From positions 186,001 through 250,000 of the forward strand of contig JANJUX010000016.1 in the NCBI GenBank assembly GCA_024710355.1: a DNA stretch of 64,000 nt, given 5' to 3'. The notes beneath the pieces were generated by a model. That model saw nothing but the letters and a program-made list of their open reading frames with translations, did no database searches and was not told where the DNA came from. The position numbers and the translations under genes were made by a program. The first letter of the stretch is position 1. Each line of letters begins with the position of its first letter. Positions 17,501 through 24,206 of the stretch are shown in pieces. This DNA comes from Candidatus Rifleibacteriota bacterium (GTDB taxonomy: Bacteria > Muiribacteriota > Ozemobacteria > Ozemobacterales > Ozemobacteraceae).

Positions 17501-19166
17501 TCATGGTCTGTTCATGCTTGGTCAGATCTTCCAGGAGAAGGGCTGGGTCGATGAAGCCATCGAAAAATACCAGGCCGCCTGGGAAGTCGTTCCGACCGAA
17601 CTCGAACCAATTCTTCAGCTTGGTATAATGTTTCGCGACAAGGGCGAGCATGAATCGGCCAGAGTATGGTTCCAGAGGGTTATTGAGATCGACGCCGGCA
17701 ATATGACAGCATCTGATTTCTTTGCCAACCTGTCGGCATCGCAGCGCAGCCAGGAAATCGACGAAGCCTTTGCCAAAGCTGCCGAGGCTGAGAAGTCCGG
17801 CGACATCGACACGGCAATCATGCATTACGACAGCATCATAGACCTCGACAATCACAATCTCGATGCGAGATTCAAGCTCGGCACACTGTATGAATCGAAG
17901 AACATGTTCGATGAAGCGACTTTTGAATACGAACAGGCTCTCGCCGCCGACAGATCAGCACGCTACAAAGAACTTCCGCTGCGCCTGGGCAATCTGCACA
18001 TCCGCAAGGGAAAAATTGTCGAAGCGGTCGACGCGCTCACACTTGCCAAAAAATATTTCCCGACCAATATCGACATTCGCATAGAGCTGGTAACCCAGCT
18101 GAAGTTCAAGGCTCTCAATAATTTTTCTTCGGCAGAAGAACTGGCGGATGTCTGCGCTTCCATCAGAAGCGCAGTTGAACAGGGACAGAATTTCTGTGAC
18201 TGGCTGGAACTTGGCCTTTTCCTGTCGAAAGGTCTCGATCAGTCCATCGATGAAGAAGGCGCGATCACTCAGTCGATTGAATGCTTCGAAAAGGTGCTCG
18301 AACTCGACCCGGGCAATATTTTTGCGATGACCGAGCTTGCCAAAGTCTATCACCGCCGCAATAACCTGACAAACGTTGAGGCGATATACAAACAGATTCT
18401 TGAAAAAGACCCGGAAAGCGTTTACGTGCACCGCAAACTTGCTGATCTTTACCATTCTCAGGGCCGTTACGAAGAAGCTCTGTCAGAGCTGAGACAGCTC
18501 ATAGAGCTCGATCCGGGCAATGGTGAATGTCACATGAAGATAATCGACATCAGCAAAGAAATGTTTTCCAAGTCGCAGGATCGCGACCGGCAGCTTCAGG
18601 CGATGCTCAAAGAATACCAGACCAGAGCAGAGAACAACCCCAAAGACCCGATGGCCAATTTCAGCCTTGGTTATGCCTTCATCACACTTGGTTCCGGCTT
18701 CACCCCGACCGAAGAAGAGCAGCAGAAAGCGGTTTATTACTTCAAGCTTGCCAACAGCAGTGACCCGAACAATCTCTGGCCTTACTGGGGCCTCAAGATT
18801 GTCTACAGCAAACAGTCGATCAGCGGCAAACACATGTATGATGAAGCCATCGCCATCTGCCGTAAAGCCCTCAAGGTCGATGAAAACAATGCCAAAGCCC
18901 ACTTTGAGCTTGGCGAAGCCTACAATGAAAATTACGACGTCAATATGAAGAATGAGGCAATGGCTGAATACCGTAAGGCGATCCAGCTTGACCCCAACTA
19001 CATTGAAGCTCATTTCAGACTTGCAAGTATTTATCGCGTTAAGAACATGTATGACCGCGCCAGCGAAGAATACAACAAGGTTATTGAGCTTGACCCGACC
19101 GGCCCGCTTGCAAACGATGCGAAGCGCTCACTGGTTCATATCGAGCGCAGCAAGGGCGAAGCCTGA
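14559..19166 (+). CDS. Second giant TPR-repeat protein
   Basis: 1,535 residues, again TPRs nearly throughout, beginning within the first 15 residues (WEILLEKGQTYYGLQNYAKASEALEKVL). It lacks the cysteine-bearing N-terminus of its upstream neighbour and has no signal peptide, so it is probably cytoplasmic. The ATG at 14559 has AAGGAG 9 bases upstream. The two proteins share repeat style and a four-base motif of organisation (ELGKVY/ELDP), which suggests ancient gene duplication and internal repeat expansion. The near-identical repeats within each gene would favour recombination, yet both frames are intact. A strong terminator follows, closing the uppP-ftsK-TPR-TPR operon. Confidence 0.9.
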   Translation: MINRWEILLEKGQTYYGLQNYAKASEALEKVLVEKPDLVPAMKLLADCHQKAGRKPEAIGMLEKIIRLSPSDAPALSALGTLLIETGQTDKAIEIYDQATRLAPDDKQLQFDLGMLNLQRNAIEKAEKHFSRAIEIDNHFAKAIIELARLKITANDIEGAIALYQRAIESDSENARLHSELGEAYELNGQYNDAVMEYKKAEYLNPNDPAIHFKIGKDLESRGRFEEALEKYQAVKELDSSNVELYYRCGKLYQRLEMSDDALREFETIARLKPDWLEIRYELANLYGERGQFDLQIKEYEAIAAHDTSSPEVMKNLAASYAANGDLNRAIECYNQALASTPEDFEILERLYEVVQAGGDAGMCLEAIEALSVAHPDDPDLALTLARAYGEKGMIEEANAYYVRVLELDPERTDIKGELRMIYRSKGMVAEEMDAITALLEVEPNNIELLSDLQALQLQVGRERDAVTTLLRLHQLSPSSTWLSMLGHIYLRLGFVTEAITSLQQALQLNPEDTSPHESLAEIYKQRGMHEDAIRSYNVIIQRNPDDIKAHLALGELYHELGRVNDQIASLKQAISLGASDPRLFLELGSLLLQDGDSDNGLAYLQQAKEQSGGSEEFLTGLVDIYLMHNFHQEALNELESLRQRTPENIELYLKMSRIYRSRQMYEEALEILNQARMVAPQEVAITIEIARLYLAAEDYARVIELLQEARQTQPGNGEISSIISEAYARSGDHEMAIMELKSLINKDRGNYDARVQLGRVYSISNMIDQATMTFKDIIAERNDHAVAHVELGRIYINMGKAYNDNGMIEAGVNEIRTAVTLDDKCISGHFELGLAYNDAGRLNEALAQFTRVLELDPLHQQGKEHYQALIDVKVNSQANEGIKQARIFSERGMFKNAVMEYEKVIELQSRNQTAWYELGNLHLSLEAYDQAIEALQKAKEIDPEQPEVYVSLATTFIRTGQPDEASIELQELLGMFPTHYHGLFMLGQIFQEKGWVDEAIEKYQAAWEVVPTELEPILQLGIMFRDKGEHESARVWFQRVIEIDAGNMTASDFFANLSASQRSQEIDEAFAKAAEAEKSGDIDTAIMHYDSIIDLDNHNLDARFKLGTLYESKNMFDEATFEYEQALAADRSARYKELPLRLGNLHIRKGKIVEAVDALTLAKKYFPTNIDIRIELVTQLKFKALNNFSSAEELADVCASIRSAVEQGQNFCDWLELGLFLSKGLDQSIDEEGAITQSIECFEKVLELDPGNIFAMTELAKVYHRRNNLTNVEAIYKQILEKDPESVYVHRKLADLYHSQGRYEEALSELRQLIELDPGNGECHMKIIDISKEMFSKSQDRDRQLQAMLKEYQTRAENNPKDPMANFSLGYAFITLGSGFTPTEEEQQKAVYYFKLANSSDPNNLWPYWGLKIVYSKQSISGKHMYDEAIAICRKALKVDENNAKAHFELGEAYNENYDVNMKNEAMAEYRKAIQLDPNYIEAHFRLASIYRVKNMYDRASEEYNKVIELDPTGPLANDAKRSLVHIERSKGEA

Positions 19167-19183
19167 TTCGTCGTTGAGTTGTG

Positions 19184-19218
19184 AAAATGGCGCCAGATGC
19201 AACTGGCGCCATTTTTTT
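19184..19218 (+). terminator. Terminator of the ftsK/TPR operon
   Basis: AAAATGGCGCCAG (19184-19196) pairs with CTGGCGCCATTTT after a 6-nt loop; a run of seven T follows the GC-rich part. It is 18 bases after the second TPR stop. Confidence 0.9.
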
Positions 19219-19270
19219 ATCATAAATTGCCATGAATAAAAAATAATCTCGACAAATTCCGGTCCGGATG

Positions 19271-19299
19271 TTGACAACCGCATTGCAGAGTTTTATTCT
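19271..19299 (+). promoter_or_regulatory. Sigma-70-like promoter of the secreted low-complexity protein
   Basis: Perfect -35 TTGACA (19271-19276), 17-base spacer, -10 TATTCT (19294-19299), 51 bases before the GTG start at 19351. Confidence 0.6.
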
Positions 19300-19350
19300 G
19301 AATCGTTCTTCTGTTTAAAACCACCACGAAAATCAAAGAGGAAACTCGCT

Positions 19351-20076
19351 GTGAAAATAATGTTCAGAATGCCCCGCAACCTGAGAAAATCCATCATTCT
19401 TGCCCTGCTTTTTTCTGTAATCTTCCCCTGGACCCTAATGGCAGAAGCCGTGCGGCAGGCTCCCAAAAACTCACTCAGCTACTTTCTCGAAAGCGAAGAA
19501 ACGGCCAAAGAAGCAGATGCCCAGCCACAGGTTGCACAGGCTCCTCAGATAATCAAAACTCCCGAAAAAATCAACGCAGAACCGCAGCCCTTGCCCGGAT
19601 TTGAAGTAGCGCCACCAGAGCCGGCACCTGAAGAAAGAATCGATAGATTTGCTGCCGTAGAAGCGATTCGCGCAAAGCTCAGCGCCAGTGAAGCAAATGG
19701 CCAGCCCCAGACAAAAGATTCGGTTCCCCAGGAAATCGTGGCACCCAAAAAAGTCCATGAAAGCAAACCTGAAACAGTTGAGCCCGCAAAGATAGAAACT
19801 CCGGCACCGGCAATAACAGAAGTTCAGGCGGCCCCGGCCGTTGGACCTGAACAGATCAAAGTTCCCGCCCCAGAAACTGAAAAACTGGCAGCAGCAACGG
19901 AAGAATACGTGCCATTCGCCGGGGTTCTTGCGAGAATGCAGCAGAACAAAGATAAAAGAGCAGCTGAAGCCCAGAAGCTTGGCGTCGTATTACCAAGTCA
20001 GGGCGGTGACATCGCCACGGTTTCACCCAGCCTGAGCAAAATGCATCAGACAATCAGGGATATCATGAATCGCTGA
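19351..20076 (+). CDS. Secreted low-complexity protein with C-terminal LAxM motif
   Basis: 241 residues. The N-terminus is basic followed by a hydrophobic stretch (SIILALLFSVIFPWTLMAEA), a clear signal peptide with probable cleavage after MAEA. The middle is Pro/Ala/Glu/Lys-rich and probably disordered. The last 55 residues look ordered: 'PFAGVLARMQQNKDKR' and, about 22 residues later, 'SPSLSKMHQTIRDIM'. The same two blocks with similar spacing end the ordered part of the protein at 3550-4725, so the two may be distant paralogues. The start GTG (19351) has GAGGAA 7 bases upstream; the ATG at 19360 is an alternative. It meets the convergent SLBB gene with a 4-base gap. No known family recognised. 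Confidence 0.7.
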   Translation: MKIMFRMPRNLRKSIILALLFSVIFPWTLMAEAVRQAPKNSLSYFLESEETAKEADAQPQVAQAPQIIKTPEKINAEPQPLPGFEVAPPEPAPEERIDRFAAVEAIRAKLSASEANGQPQTKDSVPQEIVAPKKVHESKPETVEPAKIETPAPAITEVQAAPAVGPEQIKVPAPETEKLAAATEEYVPFAGVLARMQQNKDKRAAEAQKLGVVLPSQGGDIATVSPSLSKMHQTIRDIMNR

Positions 20077-20080
20077 CAGA

Positions 20081-21343
20081 TTAAGGGCAATAAACCGTCA
20101 GGCTGTCGAACGGCTTTAGTCTGATATTGTGGCGCGGGTCGCCCTGAAGAGCTGCAGCCAGATTTATCTCCAACCTGCTGTATTGCAGTTTTCCGTCAAC
20201 CAGTTCGCGCCTGGCCAGCTCAAGCGCCAGATCGGTTTTTGTCGACCTGATGCCGCCGGCCATAACTATCACCTTTCTGATATCAGTATCCGCATCGACC
20301 ACCAGTCGCCCAGGCCTGGCAACCATACCCTCCACCATTACGACCGGGTTTTCTGACAAGAATTTTTTGCTGAATAAAACCACCTTGTCACCGGGCCTGA
20401 GAGACACATCCGTCTTGTTGTCTCCGTTCACCAGTTGCCCGGGAACAAAGCTCAAAACCTCTTCATACGAAGAACCAGAAGTTTTTCGCAAAATTTCACC
20501 ATAGTCAAGCGCCGTATCTTCTTTCAAAACTTTGCTGCCAAGAATTTCAGACAGCCTCAATCCCTCATTGTAGGGCACCATTGCTTCATGGCAATGTCCG
20601 GCAAGATAAACTTCCTCCGGGGCGATCAGGCACTCGGAAACCACGACCTCGTCACCATCGAGAAGTGCCACTGCCGGTATTCTTTCAGTCCTATCAAGTT
20701 GCATAGCCAGAAAAACGCGCCTATAACCGCCAATTTTTCTGAAAATCTGAATCTTGCAGGCCGAAAAAGGCTCCGAAAAACCACCGGCAAACTGCATCGC
20801 CTTTTCAAGAGTCATCTCCCCGGGCATCATTTCAAAAATTCCGACTCGCGAAGCTCTACCAGAGACTTTTATCAGAGGCCCGCCGGTCTGAACGGACACC
20901 ACGTCTCCTTCCGCCAACTGAAAGCCAGAACCCGAACCTCCCGGAAGCAAAAAATTATAAAGATCAGCCTCAAGAACAGTTTTCCCCGACCTGTCGATTC
21001 TAATTTTTCGCAAACTGCCATTTATCGTGGGGCCGCCCGCCGCCGCAACAGCTTCAACCAGACTCACAGGAGCTGCCAGGTCAAATTCTCCCGGACAATT
21101 CACTTCACCCATTACCAGAAAGGAAACCGACATGGCCGTGGCGGTGACCGAATCATTTTTCTGACTCTTTTCAAGCCTGCCCAGTTCCTTCCGCCCAAAT
21201 TCAAGAGATCGATCAAGTGATTCGCACGCCTGAAGCACTGAATCAGTCGCAACCTGGGCAGACGCCGGCCCAATCCAGGTGTTTCCTGCAAGAATCGGCA
21301 GAACGACAAACCCCAATAAGCCAGCCAGACCTGTTTTTTTCAC
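20081..21343 (-). CDS. Secreted protein with tandem SLBB (polysaccharide-export-type) repeats
   Basis: 420 residues from the GTG at 21343, chosen because AGGAGG lies just upstream and the product then begins with a signal peptide (MKKTGLAGLLGFVVLPILAG, cleavage near ASAQ). It has about four SLBB-like beta-grasp units, each a 'V.G.V..PG....' strand followed by 'L..A...AGG': VMGEVNCPGEF, VSGRASRVGIF, LAGHCHEAMVPY and VEGMVARPGRL. SLBB repeats occur in Wza-type exopolysaccharide exporters, but the N-terminal Poly_export domain is absent and no capsule genes are adjacent. It may be a periplasmic glycan-binding protein. The assignment of SLBB repeats is good; the substrate is unknown. Confidence 0.75.
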   Translation of the reverse strand: MKKTGLAGLLGFVVLPILAGNTWIGPASAQVATDSVLQACESLDRSLEFGRKELGRLEKSQKNDSVTATAMSVSFLVMGEVNCPGEFDLAAPVSLVEAVAAAGGPTINGSLRKIRIDRSGKTVLEADLYNFLLPGGSGSGFQLAEGDVVSVQTGGPLIKVSGRASRVGIFEMMPGEMTLEKAMQFAGGFSEPFSACKIQIFRKIGGYRRVFLAMQLDRTERIPAVALLDGDEVVVSECLIAPEEVYLAGHCHEAMVPYNEGLRLSEILGSKVLKEDTALDYGEILRKTSGSSYEEVLSFVPGQLVNGDNKTDVSLRPGDKVVLFSKKFLSENPVVMVEGMVARPGRLVVDADTDIRKVIVMAGGIRSTKTDLALELARRELVDGKLQYSRLEINLAAALQGDPRHNIRLKPFDSLTVYCP

Positions 21344-21418
21344 GCCATCCTCCTGTAAAAAGCCTAAAAAAAAATTAGAAGAACACACTCTATATCGGCC
21401 CAAGAGCAAAAGCTCCTG

Positions 21419-21444
21419 ACAAACATTATTTTGATAATGTTTGT
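21419..21444. promoter_or_regulatory. Inverted repeat between divergent SLBB and rimO genes
   Basis: ACAAACATTAT - TTTG - ATAATGTTTGT, perfect 11-bp arms with a 4-nt spacer. A half-site-like AATGTTTGTCA recurs at about 21489-21499. The position between two divergent starts fits an operator, though a hairpin role cannot be excluded. Confidence 0.45.
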
Positions 21445-21641
21445 TTTATTTATTAAGTAATAATATTATCATAAAACTACATAACGGCAATGTTTGTCAT
21501 GGCAAGTTCCCACCAGAATCATTGCTCTTTCAGTTCCCGAGACAACAGATGGGCCCCGCAAGTCTCTCGCATCGTTCATACACTTGTATTTCACTAAAGT
21601 CTGCTTGCCTTTTTGTGGGCCCAAAGGTATTCTATCTGCGT

Positions 21642-22934
21642 ATGAAATTTCACCTTATTTCGCTTGGATGTTCGAAAAACACGGCCGATTCTGAAAAAAT
21701 TGCCGCACACATTGCTGCACATGGCTGGCAGTGGGTCGATCACGCCCATCTGGCTGATCTGCTCATGATCAACACCTGCGGTTTTATCAACGACGCAAAA
21801 GAAGAGTCATTGCGGGTAATAATGCAGGCGGTCGGGCAAAAAGAGCATAAACCCGATCAGAAAACAGCCGTATTTGGCTGCCTGGTGCGAAGATACCGCC
21901 AGGAAATTTCCTCTCAGATCCCCGAAATCGATTATCTTTTCGAATTTCTTGGTGAAGACGAGCTCGACACGCTGGTAAACTGCTTTGGCAAGGCAATCGC
22001 AACGCCCGATTTCAGCAAAAGCTGGAGATTTTTCACCCCACCCCACATCGGTATTTTAAAAATTGCCGAAGGTTGCAGCAATCGTTGCTCTTACTGCGCC
22101 ATTCCAGGGATCAGGGGACCGTTTTATTCAAAAGATGAAAAGGCAATACTTGCCGACGCCTCCAGACTCGCTGCTTCCGGGGCAAAAGAAATCTGTATCG
22201 TCGCCCAGGACATCACAAGATATGGCACCGACCATGGCGGCAAATGCCGACTGGCGGATATCACCCGAAAGGTCTCGGCCATCCCAGGAATAGAATGGAT
22301 CCGCCTGCACTACATGCATCCGCGCGGGCTGACAAAAGCACTGATCGACGAACTTTACAGCATTCCCAAAGTGCTGCCTTATTTCGACATTCCATTTCAG
22401 CATATCTCAGAGAGAATGCTCGAACTGATGAACCGGCACACAACCGCTGCGCATATAAAAGAACTGATCACTCATATCCGCAGCAGGTTTCCACAGGCAG
22501 CTATCAGAAGCACTTTTATCGTTGGCTTTCCGGGCGAAAAGAAAAAGGATTTTGACGAACTGATCGAGTTCATCGAAGAATACCCTCTCGATCGCGTCGG
22601 AGCCTTCATGTATTCAACCGAAGAAGGCACTGTCGCGGCAGAAATGCACCCAAAAGTTTCACAGCGCACCAAGCAGGCCCGACTCGACCAGCTGATGACA
22701 CTACAACAGCTGATCATCGAAGAAAGAAACCGGAAATTAAAGGGTGTCGAGCTTGAAGTTATGGTCGACATGGTCGAAAAAGGCAAAGCCAAAGCCAGAA
22801 CCATGTTCGATGCCTATGAGGTCGACAATTCGACCAGTATCGACAACGCAGCAAAGCTTCAGCCGGGCAATCTGGTGAAGGTTCGGATTCTCGATGCCGA
22901 CGCCTATGATTTCAAAGCGGAACTGGCCGTATGA
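21642..22934 (+). CDS. rimO: Ribosomal protein S12 methylthiotransferase RimO
   Basis: A radical-SAM enzyme that methylthiolates the conserved aspartate of ribosomal protein S12. 430 residues from the ATG at 21642 match the family length; the open frame extends upstream to 21441, but that extension has no family similarity. The N-terminal UPF0004 domain supplies Cys10, Cys46 and Cys80 for the auxiliary iron-sulfur cluster ('LISLGCSKN', 'INTCGF', 'FGCLV'). The radical-SAM cluster motif is CSNRCSYC (Cys145, Cys149, Cys152), and a TRAM domain closes the protein. 'SLGCSKNTADSE' and 'GCLVRRY' point to RimO rather than MiaB. The stop overlaps the pgsA start (ATGA). Confidence 0.93.
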   Translation: MKFHLISLGCSKNTADSEKIAAHIAAHGWQWVDHAHLADLLMINTCGFINDAKEESLRVIMQAVGQKEHKPDQKTAVFGCLVRRYRQEISSQIPEIDYLFEFLGEDELDTLVNCFGKAIATPDFSKSWRFFTPPHIGILKIAEGCSNRCSYCAIPGIRGPFYSKDEKAILADASRLAASGAKEICIVAQDITRYGTDHGGKCRLADITRKVSAIPGIEWIRLHYMHPRGLTKALIDELYSIPKVLPYFDIPFQHISERMLELMNRHTTAAHIKELITHIRSRFPQAAIRSTFIVGFPGEKKKDFDELIEFIEEYPLDRVGAFMYSTEEGTVAAEMHPKVSQRTKQARLDQLMTLQQLIIEERNRKLKGVELEVMVDMVEKGKAKARTMFDAYEVDNSTSIDNAAKLQPGNLVKVRILDADAYDFKAELAV

Positions 22935-23539
22935 CACTGGCTACCAAGCTCACTCTTATGCGTGTCGCCGCCATCCCCTTCTTTATGCTGGCCTTTTTTT
23001 TCCGGGCGCCGGGCGCCCCTCTTGAAGGTGACTGGGGTAAGGCTCTCGCCACGCTGATCTTTATAATTGCCGCCATAACCGACTATTACGACGGTTATCT
23101 GGCAAGACTTTACAAGGAAGTCACCACCTTCGGCAGGTTCATCGACCCGATAGCCGACAAACTTCTTGTCTCGACCGCCCTGATTGCCATGGTTGAATAT
23201 CGCGAAATCACTCATACGGCGGCCTGGGTCGCCATTATCATCATTGCCCGCGAATTTGCCGTAACCGGACTCAGGCTGATATGTGCCGAAAGGGGTCAGG
23301 TAATTGACGCCAGCGGCGCCGGTAAAATCAAAACCACCTTTCAGCTGACGGCCATCATCACCACTCTGTGCTTTCTTACAATAAGAGTCTTTCTGTTGTC
23401 ATACAATCAGCAGGCTTACCTTGAAATGCTGATGAAAATCTACTCCCCCGTGATTCAGGGCCTGATGATTCTCGCTGCCCTGGCTACGGTATATTCCGGC
23501 TATGATTACTTCAAAAAGAATTGGCACTTCCTGGACTAA
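22931..23539 (+). CDS. pgsA: CDP-diacylglycerol-glycerol-3-phosphate 3-phosphatidyltransferase
   Basis: Makes phosphatidylglycerophosphate from CDP-diacylglycerol and glycerol 3-phosphate in the inner membrane, the committed step to phosphatidylglycerol. The full CDP-alcohol phosphotransferase motif DGxxAR(x8)GxxxDxxxD is present: Asp54-Gly55, Ala58-Arg59, Gly68, Asp72, Asp76. Several membrane segments follow, and the 202-residue length is normal. It is coupled to rimO by an ATGA overlap and overlaps pgpA, the next enzyme of the same pathway, by 38 bases. Confidence 0.93.
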   Translation: MTLATKLTLMRVAAIPFFMLAFFFRAPGAPLEGDWGKALATLIFIIAAITDYYDGYLARLYKEVTTFGRFIDPIADKLLVSTALIAMVEYREITHTAAWVAIIIIAREFAVTGLRLICAERGQVIDASGAGKIKTTFQLTAIITTLCFLTIRVFLLSYNQQAYLEMLMKIYSPVIQGLMILAALATVYSGYDYFKKNWHFLD

Positions 23540-24005
23540 CAGTTCTGCCAGTGTCAGCACCATTAAACTGCTTGGCTCCTGCCTGGGCCTCGGCTACATA
23601 AAAAGAGCGCCGGGCACGTTTGGCAGTATTCCCGGGATTGTTCTGTTCCTGCTCACCCGCAACCTGCAGACCTGGGTGCAGATTCTCGTTTTCATGGGTT
23701 TCTGCCTTTTTGCCATCGGTATAGCCGAAAAAATCGAAAAAATAGACCGCAGCAAAGACCCGGAAGAAGTGGTTATCGATGAGGCTGCCGGCATGTGGCT
23801 GTCACTTTTCCTGATATGGGATGCCAGCATTCTGACAATTCTCGTCGGCTTTCTGCTGTTTCGCCTCTTCGACATACTAAAACCCTTTCCGGTAAATCTG
23901 TTTCAAACCTTCAGGGGTGGAACCGGAATTCTGGCCGATGATCTGGCAGCCGGCATGTTGACTAATTTTATTCTCAGAATCCTGTTGCTGCGCGGTATTC
24001 TCTGA
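23502..24005 (+). CDS. pgpA: Phosphatidylglycerophosphatase A
   Basis: Dephosphorylates phosphatidylglycerophosphate to phosphatidylglycerol, directly downstream of pgsA in pathway and genome. The family signatures are present: 'GLGYIKRAPGTFGSIPG' near the N-terminus, 'EVVIDEAAGMWLSL', 'LFRLFDILKPFPVN' and 'GTGILADDLAAG'. It has 167 residues and three to four membrane segments. The ATG at 23502 gives a 38-base overlap with pgsA; no better start was found nearer the family's usual N-terminus, so about 20 leading residues may be non-conserved. Confidence 0.93.
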   Translation: MITSKRIGTSWTNSSASVSTIKLLGSCLGLGYIKRAPGTFGSIPGIVLFLLTRNLQTWVQILVFMGFCLFAIGIAEKIEKIDRSKDPEEVVIDEAAGMWLSLFLIWDASILTILVGFLLFRLFDILKPFPVNLFQTFRGGTGILADDLAAGMLTNFILRILLLRGIL

Positions 24006-24160
24006 TTACGGCATTACAGCTGCTCAGGCACAACAACTGACTTTTTTATTGCCCATTCCCCACACCATTCACACAGGAAGGCTTTCACCATAAACCGTTA
24101 CGCTTTAAAGATCTCTCCCCCACTCTATCGCTTTTACAGAATTTTTGCCTGAGATTCGGG

Positions 24161-24200
24161 TATAAAAAAACAGCCACCCGAAGGTGGCTGTTTTTTTATA
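24161..24200. terminator. Bidirectional terminator between pgpA and the C25 peptidase gene
   Basis: Perfect 18-bp stem (24161-24178 with 24183-24200) around a CGAA loop, with a GC core CAGCCACC flanked by A7 and T7. It can stop transcription from both convergent genes. Confidence 0.92.
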
Positions 24201-24206
24201 CCTTTA

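Noticed and set aside
21441..21641. 67-codon N-terminal extension of RimO
   Set aside because: RimO homology starts at MKFHLISLGCSKN (21642), and the extension runs through the inverted repeat and AT-rich promoter region.
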